The translations under genes were made by a program, and so were the position numbers. Source: an uncultured Collinsella sp. (GTDB taxonomy: Bacteria > Actinomycetota > Coriobacteriia > Coriobacteriales > Coriobacteriaceae). Taken from it: a stretch of DNA of 40,885 nt. The stretch lies in assembly GCA_900549085.1 (NCBI GenBank), contig URMO01000010.1, positions 1 through 40,885 on the forward strand, in the 5' to 3' direction. Positions 15,308 through 23,865 of the stretch are shown piece after piece (position 1 is the stretch's first letter; each line of letters begins with the position of its first letter). The notes under the pieces are model-generated. The model made no database searches. It saw only the letters and a list, made by a program, of their open reading frames with translations, and was not told where the DNA came from.

Positions 15308-16699
15308 TTACTCTTCCTCAACGTGATTGATCACAGCACCCTTGGTGTGGATGAAGTTGGGGACGAAGGCGACGACCAGAAGGACAGCGAGAATCGCGTA
15401 GACACCGGTGGTACCGAAGGCCTCGGCAGCGCGGCCGAGCGTAATACCAATGACGGAGAAATCGAAGTCGCCGAACGTAGTGTTCTTGAAGCCAAAGACG
15501 TCAAGAACGGGCAGGAGCAGGGCCGGGGCAAAGGTGATGAGCAGGCCGTTGACGAAAGCGCCAAGAGCTGCGCCCTTGCGACCGCCGGTAGCATTGCCGT
15601 AGATGCCTGCGGTAGCACCGCAGAAGAAGTGGGGAACCATGCCCGGGATGATGAAGATGCCCAGGGTAGCGCCCACGATGAACATACCGACCACGCCACC
15701 GATGAAGGAAGCGACAAAGCCGAGGATGACGGCGGTGGGAGCATAGGGGAAGAAGACGGCGCAGTCGACGGCGGGGATGGCGCCGGGGATCAGCTTGTTG
15801 GAGATGCCCTGGAAAGCCGGGACCAGGTCGGCGAGGATCATACGAACGCCGTTGTAGACGATGGTGACACCAACGGCGAAGGACAGGGCACAGGTCAGGG
15901 CATAGACGATTACATTGTCGCCGCCAGCGGTCTTGGTAACGACCGCAGGATCTGCGATGTAAGCGGCGAAAGCGGTAACCAAGTAGAAGAAGGCCATGGT
16001 AAGAGCCGTGGAGATGGTGGTGTCGCGCAGGAAGGAGAACTTCTCGGGAACCTCGATCTTCTCGGTGCTGTTCTCCTCGGCGTCCTTAGCAAAAAGCGTA
16101 CCGACTGCAGCGGAGATGTAATAGGCGAGTGAACCGAAGTGGCCCATGGCGATTTCATCGCCATCGGTAACCTTCTCGGTGAAACGCTGACCAACGGCGG
16201 GAAGCATAGCGCTCACGAGGCCCAGGAACATGCCACCCACGATGACAAGCTGGACATCCTGGAAGCCAGATGCCTGCAGAACGGCAGACAGCAGGCAGGC
16301 CATAAACATGCTGTGATGGCCCGTCAGGAAGATGTACTTAAACTTGGTAAAGCGGGCAATGATAATGTTCACGACGTAGCCGAGAATCAGGATCATCATG
16401 GTCTGAACGCCGAGGACGCTCTGAGCCATCGAAACGACGACCTCGTTGTTGGGCACGACGCCGGTGATGTGGAAACCGGTCTCGATGAAGGTACCCAGCG
16501 GAGCAAGGTTCTCCTGAACAACAGCGGCGCCGGCAGACAGCATGATGTAACCCAGAATGGGCTTCAGGGTGCCCGTCATCACCTTGTGGGCAGGACGCTT
16601 AAGCGCGACAAGGCCCACAAAGGCAAATAGACCCATGATCCATGCTGGCTTGGTCAGAATCGATTGGATAAACTCAAGTATGGGAAGGATGGCTTGCAT
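15308..16699 (-). CDS. PTS EIIC component, SgaT/UlaA (ascorbate-type) family
   Basis: 463 residues from the ATG at 16699 (AGGAAG about 7 bases upstream); the frame extends further without a site. It is a polytopic protein of about ten or more segments with family stretches GHHSMFMACLLSAVLQA, GDEIAMGHFGSLAYYIS and IPGMVPHFFCGATAGIYGN. The UlaA family takes up L-ascorbate or related sugar acids and pentitols with phosphorylation on the cytoplasmic side. EIIB and EIIA are separate genes immediately upstream and an aldolase starts the operon, so this is the membrane channel of a complete three-part PTS. The substrate cannot be fixed, because UlaA homologues vary and the usual ascorbate-pathway genes (ulaD, ulaE, ulaF, ulaG) are absent here. 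Confidence 0.92.
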   Translation of the reverse strand: MQAILPILEFIQSILTKPAWIMGLFAFVGLVALKRPAHKVMTGTLKPILGYIMLSAGAAVVQENLAPLGTFIETGFHITGVVPNNEVVVSMAQSVLGVQTMMILILGYVVNIIIARFTKFKYIFLTGHHSMFMACLLSAVLQASGFQDVQLVIVGGMFLGLVSAMLPAVGQRFTEKVTDGDEIAMGHFGSLAYYISAAVGTLFAKDAEENSTEKIEVPEKFSFLRDTTISTALTMAFFYLVTAFAAYIADPAVVTKTAGGDNVIVYALTCALSFAVGVTIVYNGVRMILADLVPAFQGISNKLIPGAIPAVDCAVFFPYAPTAVILGFVASFIGGVVGMFIVGATLGIFIIPGMVPHFFCGATAGIYGNATGGRKGAALGAFVNGLLITFAPALLLPVLDVFGFKNTTFGDFDFSVIGITLGRAAEAFGTTGVYAILAVLLVVAFVPNFIHTKGAVINHVEEE

Positions 16700-16770
16700 C
16701 TGCGCTTCCTTTCTCTCTAACGTGGGCGCGTTTCCCTCTTCCACAGGGAACCGCCCTTTTTTGTGCCGCT

Positions 16771-17046
16771 TTAGGCGTTAGCGGCGGCCGCCTTGATTGC
16801 CTCGAGGGCGTCTTCGCGGATCTTCTTCTTGTTCACATAGCTGCGAACGATCACAACGTTGCCGTGGAGCTCGGGAGCGAGTTCCTTAACGGTGATGAAC
16901 AGATCCGGATTTGCGGAAGAAGCACCGTTCAGGTCCATAGACTCAACGTCGGCCTTGATGCCCTCCTCCTCGCAAAGCTCCTCGACTTTGCCAGCGAGCA
17001 TCAGGCTAGACCCGATGCCGTTTCCGCATACGGTGATGATATGCAT
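16771..17046 (-). CDS. PTS EIIB component, lactose/ascorbate type
   Basis: 91 residues. The N-terminus MHIITVCGNGIGSSLML contains the phosphorylated Cys7 in the CGNGIGSS loop of SgaB/UlaB-like EIIB proteins. It passes phosphate from EIIA to the incoming sugar bound by EIIC. It lies between the EIIA and EIIC genes on the same strand with gaps of about 75 and 71 bp. Length is normal for a free-standing EIIB. Confidence 0.93.
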   Translation of the reverse strand: MHIITVCGNGIGSSLMLAGKVEELCEEEGIKADVESMDLNGASSANPDLFITVKELAPELHGNVVIVRSYVNKKKIREDALEAIKAAAANA

Positions 17047-17121
17047 GGCAACCTTCCTCTCCTACACGTGACGGTTTTCCGTCTATCCAAAAGCGGCGAC
17101 GCATCGCCGTGCCATTAAGGC

Positions 17122-17568
17122 CTAAAAGAATGAACGCATGGTCTCCAAAACCTGCTCGGGCGTATCGCATGCGCTGAGCTTGGCAACGCAGTCTTCGTCC
17201 TCGAACATCTGCGAAAGCTCCGCCAAGCAACCAAGATGAGCCTTGGGGTCGGGTGCGCAAATACCCACGAGCACGTGAACCGGATCGAAATCCTCGTGTC
17301 CAAACGCAACGGCAGGGTCAAGCGTGACGATACAGATTCCCGCTTCACTCACATTGCCATCTGCCTGGGCGTGGGGCATGGCGATGCCCTCTTCCAAGAC
17401 CATATAGGGGCCAAATTTGTGAACCGATGAAATCATGGCGTCAACATAGCTCTGGTCGCATTTGCCAGCGTCTACGAGCAACTTACCGCATGCCCTGATC
17501 GCTTCCTCCCAGTCGGAGGCCTCGACGTGGCAGGCAACAAGCTCGGGTTTAAGAAGATCGGTCAGCAT
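17122..17568 (-). CDS. PTS EIIA component, fructose/mannitol/Ntr type
   Basis: 148 residues. GIAMPHAQ carries the phosphorylated His66, in the form of the PTS_EIIA_2 domain used by fructose, mannitol and ascorbate systems. It accepts phosphate from HPr and hands it to EIIB. It begins 9 bp after the stop of the aldolase gene and precedes EIIB, so the four genes form one operon. Normal length for a single-domain EIIA. Confidence 0.92.
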   Translation of the reverse strand: MLTDLLKPELVACHVEASDWEEAIRACGKLLVDAGKCDQSYVDAMISSVHKFGPYMVLEEGIAMPHAQADGNVSEAGICIVTLDPAVAFGHEDFDPVHVLVGICAPDPKAHLGCLAELSQMFEDEDCVAKLSACDTPEQVLETMRSFF

Positions 17569-17577
17569 GCTCGTCCC

Positions 17578-18288
17578 CTACTCCTCGGGCAAGATATGAA
17601 AACCAAGCGCCTGAACGTCGCGGGCAAAGCCCTTGACCGTATCAAGCGAGTACTCAAGCAAATCTTTCCCGAAATTCTTGCGCTTGGCAAGAATGGCATT
17701 GGGGACCGTAATGATCTGGCATCCAACGGACTCCGCCTGGAAGATATTGAGAACCTCGCGCGTAGACGCCCAGAGAACCTCGGCAGCAGGCTTAACGGCA
17801 GCCTTCTTTACGGACTCCGCCATGAGGGGCAGCGGATCGACGCCGGTATCGGCAATGCGACCGGCAAAGATGGACAGAATAGAGGGGGTCTCGGCAGAAA
17901 CGGCATCGACGAACTCGTCGACCTGCTCGGGCGTGAAGATAGTGGTGACATTCACCTTGATGCCGTCGGCAGAAAGGCGCTTGACCAGCGCGGCAGTGGA
18001 CTCGCCCTTGGTGTTGAGCGCCGGAATCTTAACATAGACGTTGTCTGCCCAGGTTGCAATCTCGCGAGCCTCGGCCTCCATACCAGCCTCGTCATCAGCG
18101 AAAACCTCAAAAGAGACCGAGACATCGGTAATGTGCTCAAGAACCGTCTTGGCAAAAGCGCGGTAGTCGGTCACGCCGCCGGCCTTCATAAGGGAAGGAT
18201 TGGTCGTGAAGCCCTGAACGTTGCCATTGTCATGCATGTCAAGCATGCCCTCGAGGTTAGCGCCGTCGGCAAACACCTTGATCGCCAT
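17578..18288 (-). CDS. fsa: Fructose-6-phosphate aldolase / transaldolase-like enzyme
   Basis: 236 residues from the ATG at 18288, with GAAAGGA upstream. The small single-domain transaldolase family is recognised by MAIKVFADGANLEGM, TTNPSL, VYVKIP with the Schiff-base Lys87, and TTIFTPEQ. Length matches the FSA/TalC group (about 215-240) rather than full transaldolases. Such enzymes cleave fructose 6-phosphate to dihydroxyacetone and glyceraldehyde 3-phosphate or transfer dihydroxyacetone units. As first gene of the PTS operon, it probably processes the imported sugar phosphate. A frameshifted paralogue lies downstream of the operon. Choice between aldolase and transaldolase activity cannot be made by eye. 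Confidence 0.9.
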   Translation of the reverse strand: MAIKVFADGANLEGMLDMHDNGNVQGFTTNPSLMKAGGVTDYRAFAKTVLEHITDVSVSFEVFADDEAGMEAEAREIATWADNVYVKIPALNTKGESTAALVKRLSADGIKVNVTTIFTPEQVDEFVDAVSAETPSILSIFAGRIADTGVDPLPLMAESVKKAAVKPAAEVLWASTREVLNIFQAESVGCQIITVPNAILAKRKNFGKDLLEYSLDTVKGFARDVQALGFHILPEE

Positions 18289-18316
18289 GTTCGGTCCTTT
18301 CTCATTTAACGCTATT

Positions 18317-18391
18317 GCTATCGAAAGCCTTCTTCTTTGTTTCAAAAGCTTTCGGTTTTCTTTTATAAACCATTTCAAAAGCTATCGAAAG
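18317..18391. promoter_or_regulatory. Repeated operator-like motifs upstream of the aldolase/PTS operon
   Basis: GCTATCGAAAG occurs at 18317-18327 and 18381-18391, and TTTCAAAAGCT at 18340-18350 and 18373-18383; the last two units overlap. A consensus TTGACA lies on the minus strand at 18398-18403. Repeats of this kind in the divergent region between a DeoR gene and its sugar operon are typical binding sites for the regulator. Confidence 0.55.
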
Positions 18392-18557
18392 ATCAATTGT
18401 CAACTTTCCGTGAACGGTCGAATATCGGGTGTGAACGTGCTTCTTTTGGGCGGCGCCTTCAGAATGAGACTCTTTATAGCCCGTCTACGTGCAAACTATC
18501 TACTACGCATGCATTTGGGACATGCCATTCCGTTCATTCGATTCATTCGAATTTGCC

Positions 18558-18598
18558 TTGTTCTTTTCATATCGATACGTTATATTTCGATTACGAAA
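18558..18598 (+). promoter_or_regulatory. Candidate deoR-family gene promoter with overlapping operator
   Basis: TTGTTC (18558-18563) and TATATT (18581-18586) are 17 bp apart. The palindromes TATCGATA (18570-18577) and TTTCGATTACGAAA (18585-18598) overlap or abut the promoter and share the TCGAAA core of the sites upstream of the PTS operon, which suggests autoregulation. Confidence 0.45.
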
Positions 18599-18635
18599 GG
18601 CGCATCTTTTGCCTTTTGTTCAAAAGGAGCGGCAT

Positions 18636-19427
18636 ATGGCATCTACTTCAGACCTTTCACCGGCCGAGCGTCAGCGATTTATCATGAATTGGCTGGCCGA
18701 AAAGCCAAATATCTCGGTATCCGACATCGTTCGCCGTTTTTCGGTTTCGGAAGTCACCGCACGACACGACCTCGTCTCACTGGAATCCGAAGGCAAGCTG
18801 CGTCGCGTACGCGGCGGAGCGGTATCGCTTTCTCGCTCCAACGCAATCTCGTATCCCGAGGAGCGCATCAATGTCCAAGTCGAGGCCAAGGAGGCCATCG
18901 CCGCAACCGCAGCAGCTCTTGTTGATGATGGCGATGTTCTGGTAATTGATATCGGCACCACAGGCTTTTACTTCGCTAAAGCCCTCATCGACAAGCATGA
19001 GATCACCATTATCACCGGCGATCTTGCAATCGCGAACTACGCCAGCTTCAATCTCCCCAATGCTTCGGTAGTGCTGCTGGGCGGCTCCGTGCGCAAGGGC
19101 CACCTCTATCTCGCGGGCGCACTAACGCTCGACTGCATGAGCAAACTACATGCCGACAAGGCGTTTGTCAGTGCCGACGGATTCCACCCCGACCACGGCT
19201 TTACCGTCGAGCACGACTTCTCGGCCATGATTAAGCATATGTACCTGACCAACTCAAACCAGGGCTATATGATGGTTGACCAGGGAAAGTTCAACAAGAC
19301 CAGTTTTTATCAGTCCGCGCAAATCGATGACCTCGATGGCATCATCGTTGATGGAGACGACGAGGGCATCATGACGGCGGCGATCGAGAGCAGTCGCAGT
19401 CATCCCAAGCTCTATATTGCAAAATAG
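18636..19427 (+). CDS. DeoR-family transcriptional regulator of the PTS/aldolase operon
   Basis: 263 residues from the ATG at 18636, preceded by AAGGAG. The N-terminal helix-turn-helix (ISVSDIVRRFSVSEVTARHDL, then EGKLRRVRGGAV) is the DeoR signature, and the C-terminal DeoRC sensor domain has VIDIGTTGFYFAKAL, VVLLGGSVRKG and DKAFVSADGF. DeoR proteins bind a phosphorylated sugar and usually repress the adjacent sugar operon. The gene is divergent from the aldolase/EIIABC operon with repeated operator-like motifs between, so it is the likely local repressor. Confidence 0.93.
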   Translation: MASTSDLSPAERQRFIMNWLAEKPNISVSDIVRRFSVSEVTARHDLVSLESEGKLRRVRGGAVSLSRSNAISYPEERINVQVEAKEAIAATAAALVDDGDVLVIDIGTTGFYFAKALIDKHEITIITGDLAIANYASFNLPNASVVLLGGSVRKGHLYLAGALTLDCMSKLHADKAFVSADGFHPDHGFTVEHDFSAMIKHMYLTNSNQGYMMVDQGKFNKTSFYQSAQIDDLDGIIVDGDDEGIMTAAIESSRSHPKLYIAK

Positions 19428-19430
19428 CTC

Positions 19431-19470
19431 AAATGGCCGGGTCGCCCCACTGCGGGCGACCCGGCCATTT
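19431..19470. terminator. Bidirectional terminator between the DeoR and HAD genes
   Basis: AAATGGCCGGGTCGCCC and GGGCGACCCGGCCATTT form a perfect 17-bp stem with a 6-base loop. It starts 3 bp after the DeoR stop and ends next to the HAD stop, serving both convergent genes. Confidence 0.88.
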
Positions 19471-19471
19471 A

Positions 19472-20299
19472 TTAGATCAACCCAAAGTGGCGCATGGCGG
19501 TGACGGTACCGTCGTGTGCGACATCGTCGGTCACGTAGTCGGCGACCGCCTTGACCTCGGGCATGGCGTTGCCCATGGCCACGGCTGTCTCGACGGCGGC
19601 GAGCATGCCCAAGTCGTTACCCGAATCGCCGAAGCCAAAGGTGCGCGCATTTCCCTCGCGGCCCAGATACGCCAGCGCTCGCGCCACGCCTACGCCCTTG
19701 TCAATGCCCTTGGGGCTCAACTCGCGATTCTGGCCACCGGTGTTGCAGGCCTCAAAATAGCGCCCGATAAAGCCGTCATCGTTGGCTACGCGAGCCAAAC
19801 TGGGCACATTGAGGCATACCTTGCCCACGCGCAGACTGCCGTCGACGCGCATTTCCTCGGCGCTGTGCACCACAGAAGTGCCGATCAGAGACGACTGCTC
19901 AACACCCGCGGGTTCCAGGGCAAAAGTAGCCACGTTGGTCTCGAAAAAGGCCTCAATCCCTGCCGCGGCCATACGGCGTGCAAGCTCCTCGACAACGTCC
20001 TCGTCAAAGCAGTCCTCGTGTACCACGCGGCCCTCGACCTCGAGCGTGGCTCCCGCCATGGCAACGACACCCGCCGGGTTCAGCGCGCGCAGGCCATCGG
20101 CAATCAGCCACAAGGGACGACCCGTGCAGATAAATGCCTGGTGACCTGCATTGCGCAGGCGACCAAATGCATCGACAACGGCCTTCGACGGATGGACTGC
20201 ATTGAAGTCCTTATCGGTCATATCGTCGGGATCGAACGACGTCAGCGTGCCGTCCACGTCAAAAAAGAGCACGGCGGAATCGGGACACGCATCAATCAT
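19472..20299 (-). CDS. Cof-type HAD-superfamily sugar phosphatase
   Basis: 275 residues from the ATG at 20299 (AAAGGAACCC upstream; a further in-frame ATG at 20326 has no such site). VLFFDVDGTLTSF carries the nucleophile Asp14 and Asp16, ICTGR is motif II, and GFGDSGNDLGMLAAV is motif IV, with SPKGIDKG supplying the Lys region. A cap domain of type C2 sits between. Cof-type enzymes dephosphorylate sugar phosphates or cofactors with broad specificity. It is monocistronic, convergent with deoR and divergent from the rRNA methyltransferase gene. Substrate unknown. Confidence 0.92.
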   Translation of the reverse strand: MIDACPDSAVLFFDVDGTLTSFDPDDMTDKDFNAVHPSKAVVDAFGRLRNAGHQAFICTGRPLWLIADGLRALNPAGVVAMAGATLEVEGRVVHEDCFDEDVVEELARRMAAAGIEAFFETNVATFALEPAGVEQSSLIGTSVVHSAEEMRVDGSLRVGKVCLNVPSLARVANDDGFIGRYFEACNTGGQNRELSPKGIDKGVGVARALAYLGREGNARTFGFGDSGNDLGMLAAVETAVAMGNAMPEVKAVADYVTDDVAHDGTVTAMRHFGLI

Positions 20300-20374
20300 A
20301 TGGGTTCCTTTCGAGGATAAGGGCAAACGAAGTATCCATCATATAATGGAGCGACGCAACCAGAGAGGTCACCC

Positions 20375-22933
20375 ATGGAATTTTACGCAAGCTGCCCCGA
20401 GGGCTTTGAGTCCGCACTCGCCGATGAGCTTAAACGCCTCGGGCTTTCGCATGTTCGCCGGCTGAAGGGCCGCGCCACGTTTGAGGGCGAGCTCGAAGAA
20501 GGCTACCGCGCCTGTCTGTGGTCGCGCCTGGCGAGCCGCGTGTTTGCGGTGCTCGGACGCTTTGAGGCGCAGGATGCCGACGAGCTGTACGATAGCGTTT
20601 ACGACATCGCCTGGGAGAGCATCGTCCGCCCCGGCGCCACCATCGCCATCACCGCCCGCGGCGTGACCGAGCAGCTGCGCAACACGCGCTTCTCGGCCCT
20701 GCGCGCCAAGGACGCGCTGTGCGACCGCTTGGCCGAAACCACGGGCCGTCGCGCCGATGTCAACGCCACCGATCCCGATGTTCACCTGCTGCTTTCGCTG
20801 CGCCAGCGCCGCGCGAGCATCAGCCTGGACCTTTCGGGCGACCCGCTGTTCAAACGCCTGCCGCCCGCAGCGACCCGCGCCGGCGAGGGCGCGCACGTGC
20901 TGCGCCCCGACTACGCCGCCCTGGTGCTGGCGCAGGTTGGCTGGACCGCGCTATGCGAGCGCGAGCTGACGGCCGATGATTACGAGAACGAAGCCCTGCC
21001 CACGCTGGTCGACGCCTCATGTGCCGGCGGCGGCCTGCTGCTGGAGGCCGTGAACATTCTGACCGACCGCGCCCCGGGCGCTGCACGCGAGCGCTGGGGC
21101 TTTGAGGGCTGGCAGTTGCACGACGCCGCTCTGTGGGAGCAGCTGCTTGCCGAGGCACGCGAGCGCGAGGCGGCAGCACGCGAGCGCCAGGCACGCATCG
21201 TGGCCGTAGACATCGACCCCGCCGCCCGCAAGACCGCTGAGCGCATGGTCAAGAGCGCCGGCTACAAGCGTTTTGTCGACTTTTGTGCCGCCAAGCCCGC
21301 CACCGTGCTGGACCATGCGGGCGCCGTCGCCGGTGCCGCCGTGGTCGCAGACACCACCGAGACCCCGCTTTCGCTCATGCACGACGCCATGACGTTGGTC
21401 GGCGAGCTGCGCCGCGCGCCCGAGCTCGCTTCGGCACCGGTCGCCGCACTCACCAGCGATGGCCTTATGGCCCGCGCGCTCCATGCCGAGCCCGCGCGCT
21501 CCATCGCCGTCATGCCCAATAACGAGGAGGCGGCTCTTGAGGTTTGGCCTTCGCTCGACCACGCCGCCGCGGCATTCGAAGCTGCGACTAGCGCAAACGC
21601 CGAGAAACAGACCACGGACGCAGTGGACGAAGCCTCCAACACCCCCATGCCCGAGCCTGCCGCCATGCTCGACCTGGGCGACGGCAAACCGCTGCCCGTG
21701 CTCATCCCCGAATCCGAGCAGTTCGCTAACCGCCTGCGCAAGAACGCACGCCTGCGTCGCAAGTGGGCAAAGCGCGAGGGCGTGAGCTGCTACCGCGTCT
21801 ACGATGCCGACCTGCCCGACTACTCCGCCGCCATCGACCTGTACGAGGGCTGCCCGCAGACACCGGGCCGCTGGCTCGTCATTGCCGAATACGCCGCACC
21901 TAAGACCATCGACCCCGCACTGGCCCAGGCCCGCATGCTCGACATCTTGGCCATCGCGCCGCGCATCCTAGATGTTCCCGCCGAGCATGTGCACGCCAAG
22001 GCCCGCATGCGTTCGCGCGGCGGCTCGCAGTACGGCAAGCAGGGCGCCGGCAAGGGTGGCTCGGGCGAGCGCGCCAACATCGCGCGCCGTCGCCTGCCGC
22101 TCATCGAAGAGGGCGGACTCACCTTTGCCGTCAACTTTGATGACTACCTGGATGTGGGCATCTTCTTGGATCACCGCGTCACCCGCAACCTGGTGCGCGA
22201 GCACGCCAAACAGGCACGCCGCTTCCTCAATCTGTTCGCCTACACCGGCACCGCCACCTGCTATGCGGCCGACGGCGGCGTCGAGGAAACCGTGACAGTC
22301 GACCTTTCCAACACCTACCTGGACTGGGCCGAGCGCAATATGCGCCAGAACGGCTTTGTTGGTCCGCAGCATCATTTTGTGCGCGACGACGTGCTCGCCT
22401 GGATTCGCGACCAGCGCCAGACACGCAACCGCTGGGACTTGATCTTTGTCGACCCGCCCACGTTCTCGAACTCGTCCAAGATGGGCCGCCGCACCTGGGA
22501 TGTCCAGCGCGACCATGTTGAGCTTTTGGCCGGCGTATCTCGCCTGCTTGCACAGGGCGGACATGCCATCTTTAGCTGCAACCTGCGCGGCTTCCGCCCC
22601 GAAACGCGCAAGCTCGCGCGCGCGGGCGTCGTGCTGGAGGACATTACGGCACAGACCATCCCCGAGGACTTCGCGCGCAACCAGAAGGTGCACCACTGCT
22701 ATATCGTGCGCCGACTGCCCATCGAGGACGCCATGGCCGAGGTCGGCTTTAGCGCCGAGGAGATTGCCGAGCGAACCGAGGAGCTGCGCAACCCCGAGGC
22801 GCGCAAGCCTCGTGCAGCAGCGCCCGCGCCCACGCAGGCCGGCAACGGCAAATCAAACTTTGCCGGCAAACCCTCCCCTGCCGGCAAGTCCAAAAAGAAG
22901 AAGTTCTACGCCAGCAAGCCCAAGGGCAAATAA
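20375..22933 (+). CDS. rlmL: RlmKL-type 23S rRNA methyltransferase with degenerate first catalytic domain
   Basis: 852 residues including a basic C-terminal tail (GKSKKKKFYASKPKGK). The N-terminus (MEFYASCPEGFESALADELK, then RGRATFEGELEEGY-like strands) is the ferredoxin-like/THUMP module of RlmL. The C-terminal half is a complete SAM methyltransferase of RlmK type: FLNLFAYTGTATCYAADGG, VDLSNTYLDWAERN and FVDPPTFSNSSKM. In the first methyltransferase domain motif I reads DASCAGGGLLLEA instead of DPxCGSGT, and the NPPYG motif expected after it is not visible. RlmKL makes m2G2445 and m7G2069; here the RlmK activity looks intact and the RlmL activity doubtful. TATAAT at 20342-20347 may be its -10 box; AGAGAGG precedes the ATG. 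Confidence 0.88.
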   Translation: MEFYASCPEGFESALADELKRLGLSHVRRLKGRATFEGELEEGYRACLWSRLASRVFAVLGRFEAQDADELYDSVYDIAWESIVRPGATIAITARGVTEQLRNTRFSALRAKDALCDRLAETTGRRADVNATDPDVHLLLSLRQRRASISLDLSGDPLFKRLPPAATRAGEGAHVLRPDYAALVLAQVGWTALCERELTADDYENEALPTLVDASCAGGGLLLEAVNILTDRAPGAARERWGFEGWQLHDAALWEQLLAEAREREAAARERQARIVAVDIDPAARKTAERMVKSAGYKRFVDFCAAKPATVLDHAGAVAGAAVVADTTETPLSLMHDAMTLVGELRRAPELASAPVAALTSDGLMARALHAEPARSIAVMPNNEEAALEVWPSLDHAAAAFEAATSANAEKQTTDAVDEASNTPMPEPAAMLDLGDGKPLPVLIPESEQFANRLRKNARLRRKWAKREGVSCYRVYDADLPDYSAAIDLYEGCPQTPGRWLVIAEYAAPKTIDPALAQARMLDILAIAPRILDVPAEHVHAKARMRSRGGSQYGKQGAGKGGSGERANIARRRLPLIEEGGLTFAVNFDDYLDVGIFLDHRVTRNLVREHAKQARRFLNLFAYTGTATCYAADGGVEETVTVDLSNTYLDWAERNMRQNGFVGPQHHFVRDDVLAWIRDQRQTRNRWDLIFVDPPTFSNSSKMGRRTWDVQRDHVELLAGVSRLLAQGGHAIFSCNLRGFRPETRKLARAGVVLEDITAQTIPEDFARNQKVHHCYIVRRLPIEDAMAEVGFSAEEIAERTEELRNPEARKPRAAAPAPTQAGNGKSNFAGKPSPAGKSKKKKFYASKPKGK

Positions 22934-22936
22934 CAA

Positions 22937-23003
22937 AGTTGCGGTGGAATACGGACTGTTTTACCTGGAATTAGGCAAATATAGACCGTATTTCACCGCA
23001 ACT
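22937..23003. terminator. Long hairpin between rlmKL and kdpE genes
   Basis: Arms of 18 bp (22937-22954 and 22986-23003, AGTTGCGGTGGAATACGG against its complement with one G-T mismatch) flank a 31-base middle that can extend the stem. It lies between two converging genes and probably ends both transcripts, although no clear T run follows on either side. Confidence 0.55.
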
Positions 23004-23027
23004 CATAGTGGGATGGCGGGCGCCGTC

Positions 23028-23741
23028 CTACCCTTGGGTGACCAGGCGATAGCCGATACCCACGTGCGTTTGGATGTAGCGCGGGTGCGCGGGGTCGGAC
23101 TCGATCTTCTTACGCAACGTGCCCATAAAGACACGCAGGCTCGCCAGGTCGCTCTTAGTTGCCGTGCCCCAAATCTCGTGCAAGATAGACTGGTGCGTGA
23201 GCACCTTGTCGGCGTTATGCGCCAGCAGGCACAGGAGCTTGTACTCGATCGGCGTCAAATGCAGTTCCTCGCCATCCATCGTGGCGATGCCGGCGTCAAA
23301 ATCGATATGCAGCTCACCGGTATCAAACGAACCCTCAGAGACAACGCCGCCCGTCTGCGCATACGAAAGGCGCCTGAGCGTCGTGCGAATGCGCGCGAGC
23401 AGCTCCTCGACCGAAAACGGCTTGGTCAGGTAGTCGTCGGCGCCGGCATCGAGCGCGCGAATCTTGTCCGCGTCCTCGCTGCGCGCCGAGACCACGATGA
23501 TCGGCATGCCCGACCATGCGCGCACCGACTCCACCACCTTGACGCCGTCCATATCGGGCAGGCCCAGATCGAGCAGCACGATGCTCGGTGCCTGCGATGA
23601 GGCGGCGGCGATGGCGGCATGGGCGGTCTCCACGGCCATATGGCGCAAGCCGTGCGCCTCGAGCGCGGCAACAATAAGATTGCGAACGGCGGGGTCGTCC
23701 TCAACGACCAAGATGAGCGGTTTTACGGCAGAGTTCGGCAC
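23028..23741 (-). CDS. kdpE: KdpE-like OmpR-family response regulator
   Basis: 237 residues from a GTG at 23741 preceded by AAGGAG at 7 bases; upstream codons of the same frame overlap the kinase gene. The receiver domain has LVVEDD, the phosphoacceptor Asp58 in VLLDLGLPDMDG, the Thr/Ser of VVSAR and the Lys of YLTKPFS. The C-terminal winged helix (HLTPIEYKLLCLLAHNADKVLTHQSILHEIWG) is of OmpR/PhoB type, and the combination GIGYRL at the end is as in KdpE. It starts 4 bp after the tail of the KdpD-like frame. KdpE normally activates kdpFABC under K+ limitation or stress; here the nearby transporter is Kup. Confidence 0.9.
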   Translation of the reverse strand: MPNSAVKPLILVVEDDPAVRNLIVAALEAHGLRHMAVETAHAAIAAASSQAPSIVLLDLGLPDMDGVKVVESVRAWSGMPIIVVSARSEDADKIRALDAGADDYLTKPFSVEELLARIRTTLRRLSYAQTGGVVSEGSFDTGELHIDFDAGIATMDGEELHLTPIEYKLLCLLAHNADKVLTHQSILHEIWGTATKSDLASLRVFMGTLRKKIESDPAHPRYIQTHVGIGYRLVTQG

Positions 23742-23745
23742 AGCG

Positions 23746-23865
23746 CTACTCCTTATCAAACGAAACATCGGCGACGGGAAGCTCAATCGTAAAGACCGAG
23801 CCGTGCGGGTCCGCCGCGGCAACCTCTATGCTACCGCCATGCGCCAGATCAATGGAGCGGCATAG
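23746..23865 (-). pseudogene. C-terminal remnant of the KdpD-like kinase beyond an in-frame TGA
   Basis: After the TGA at 23866-23868 the same frame stays open for 39 codons to a TAG at 23746-23748. It reads LCRSIDLAHGGSIEVAAADP and on to FTIELPV, the G2-box helix and last strands of a histidine-kinase ATPase domain. No reading-frame change is needed, so the interruption is a single nonsense codon at the GLGL motif. Confidence 0.8.

Noticed and set aside
22700..22933. The Lys-rich tail of the rRNA methyltransferase as a separate gene
   Set aside because: It is in frame and continuous with the methyltransferase; basic low-complexity tails are common in RNA-binding proteins of high-GC bacteria.
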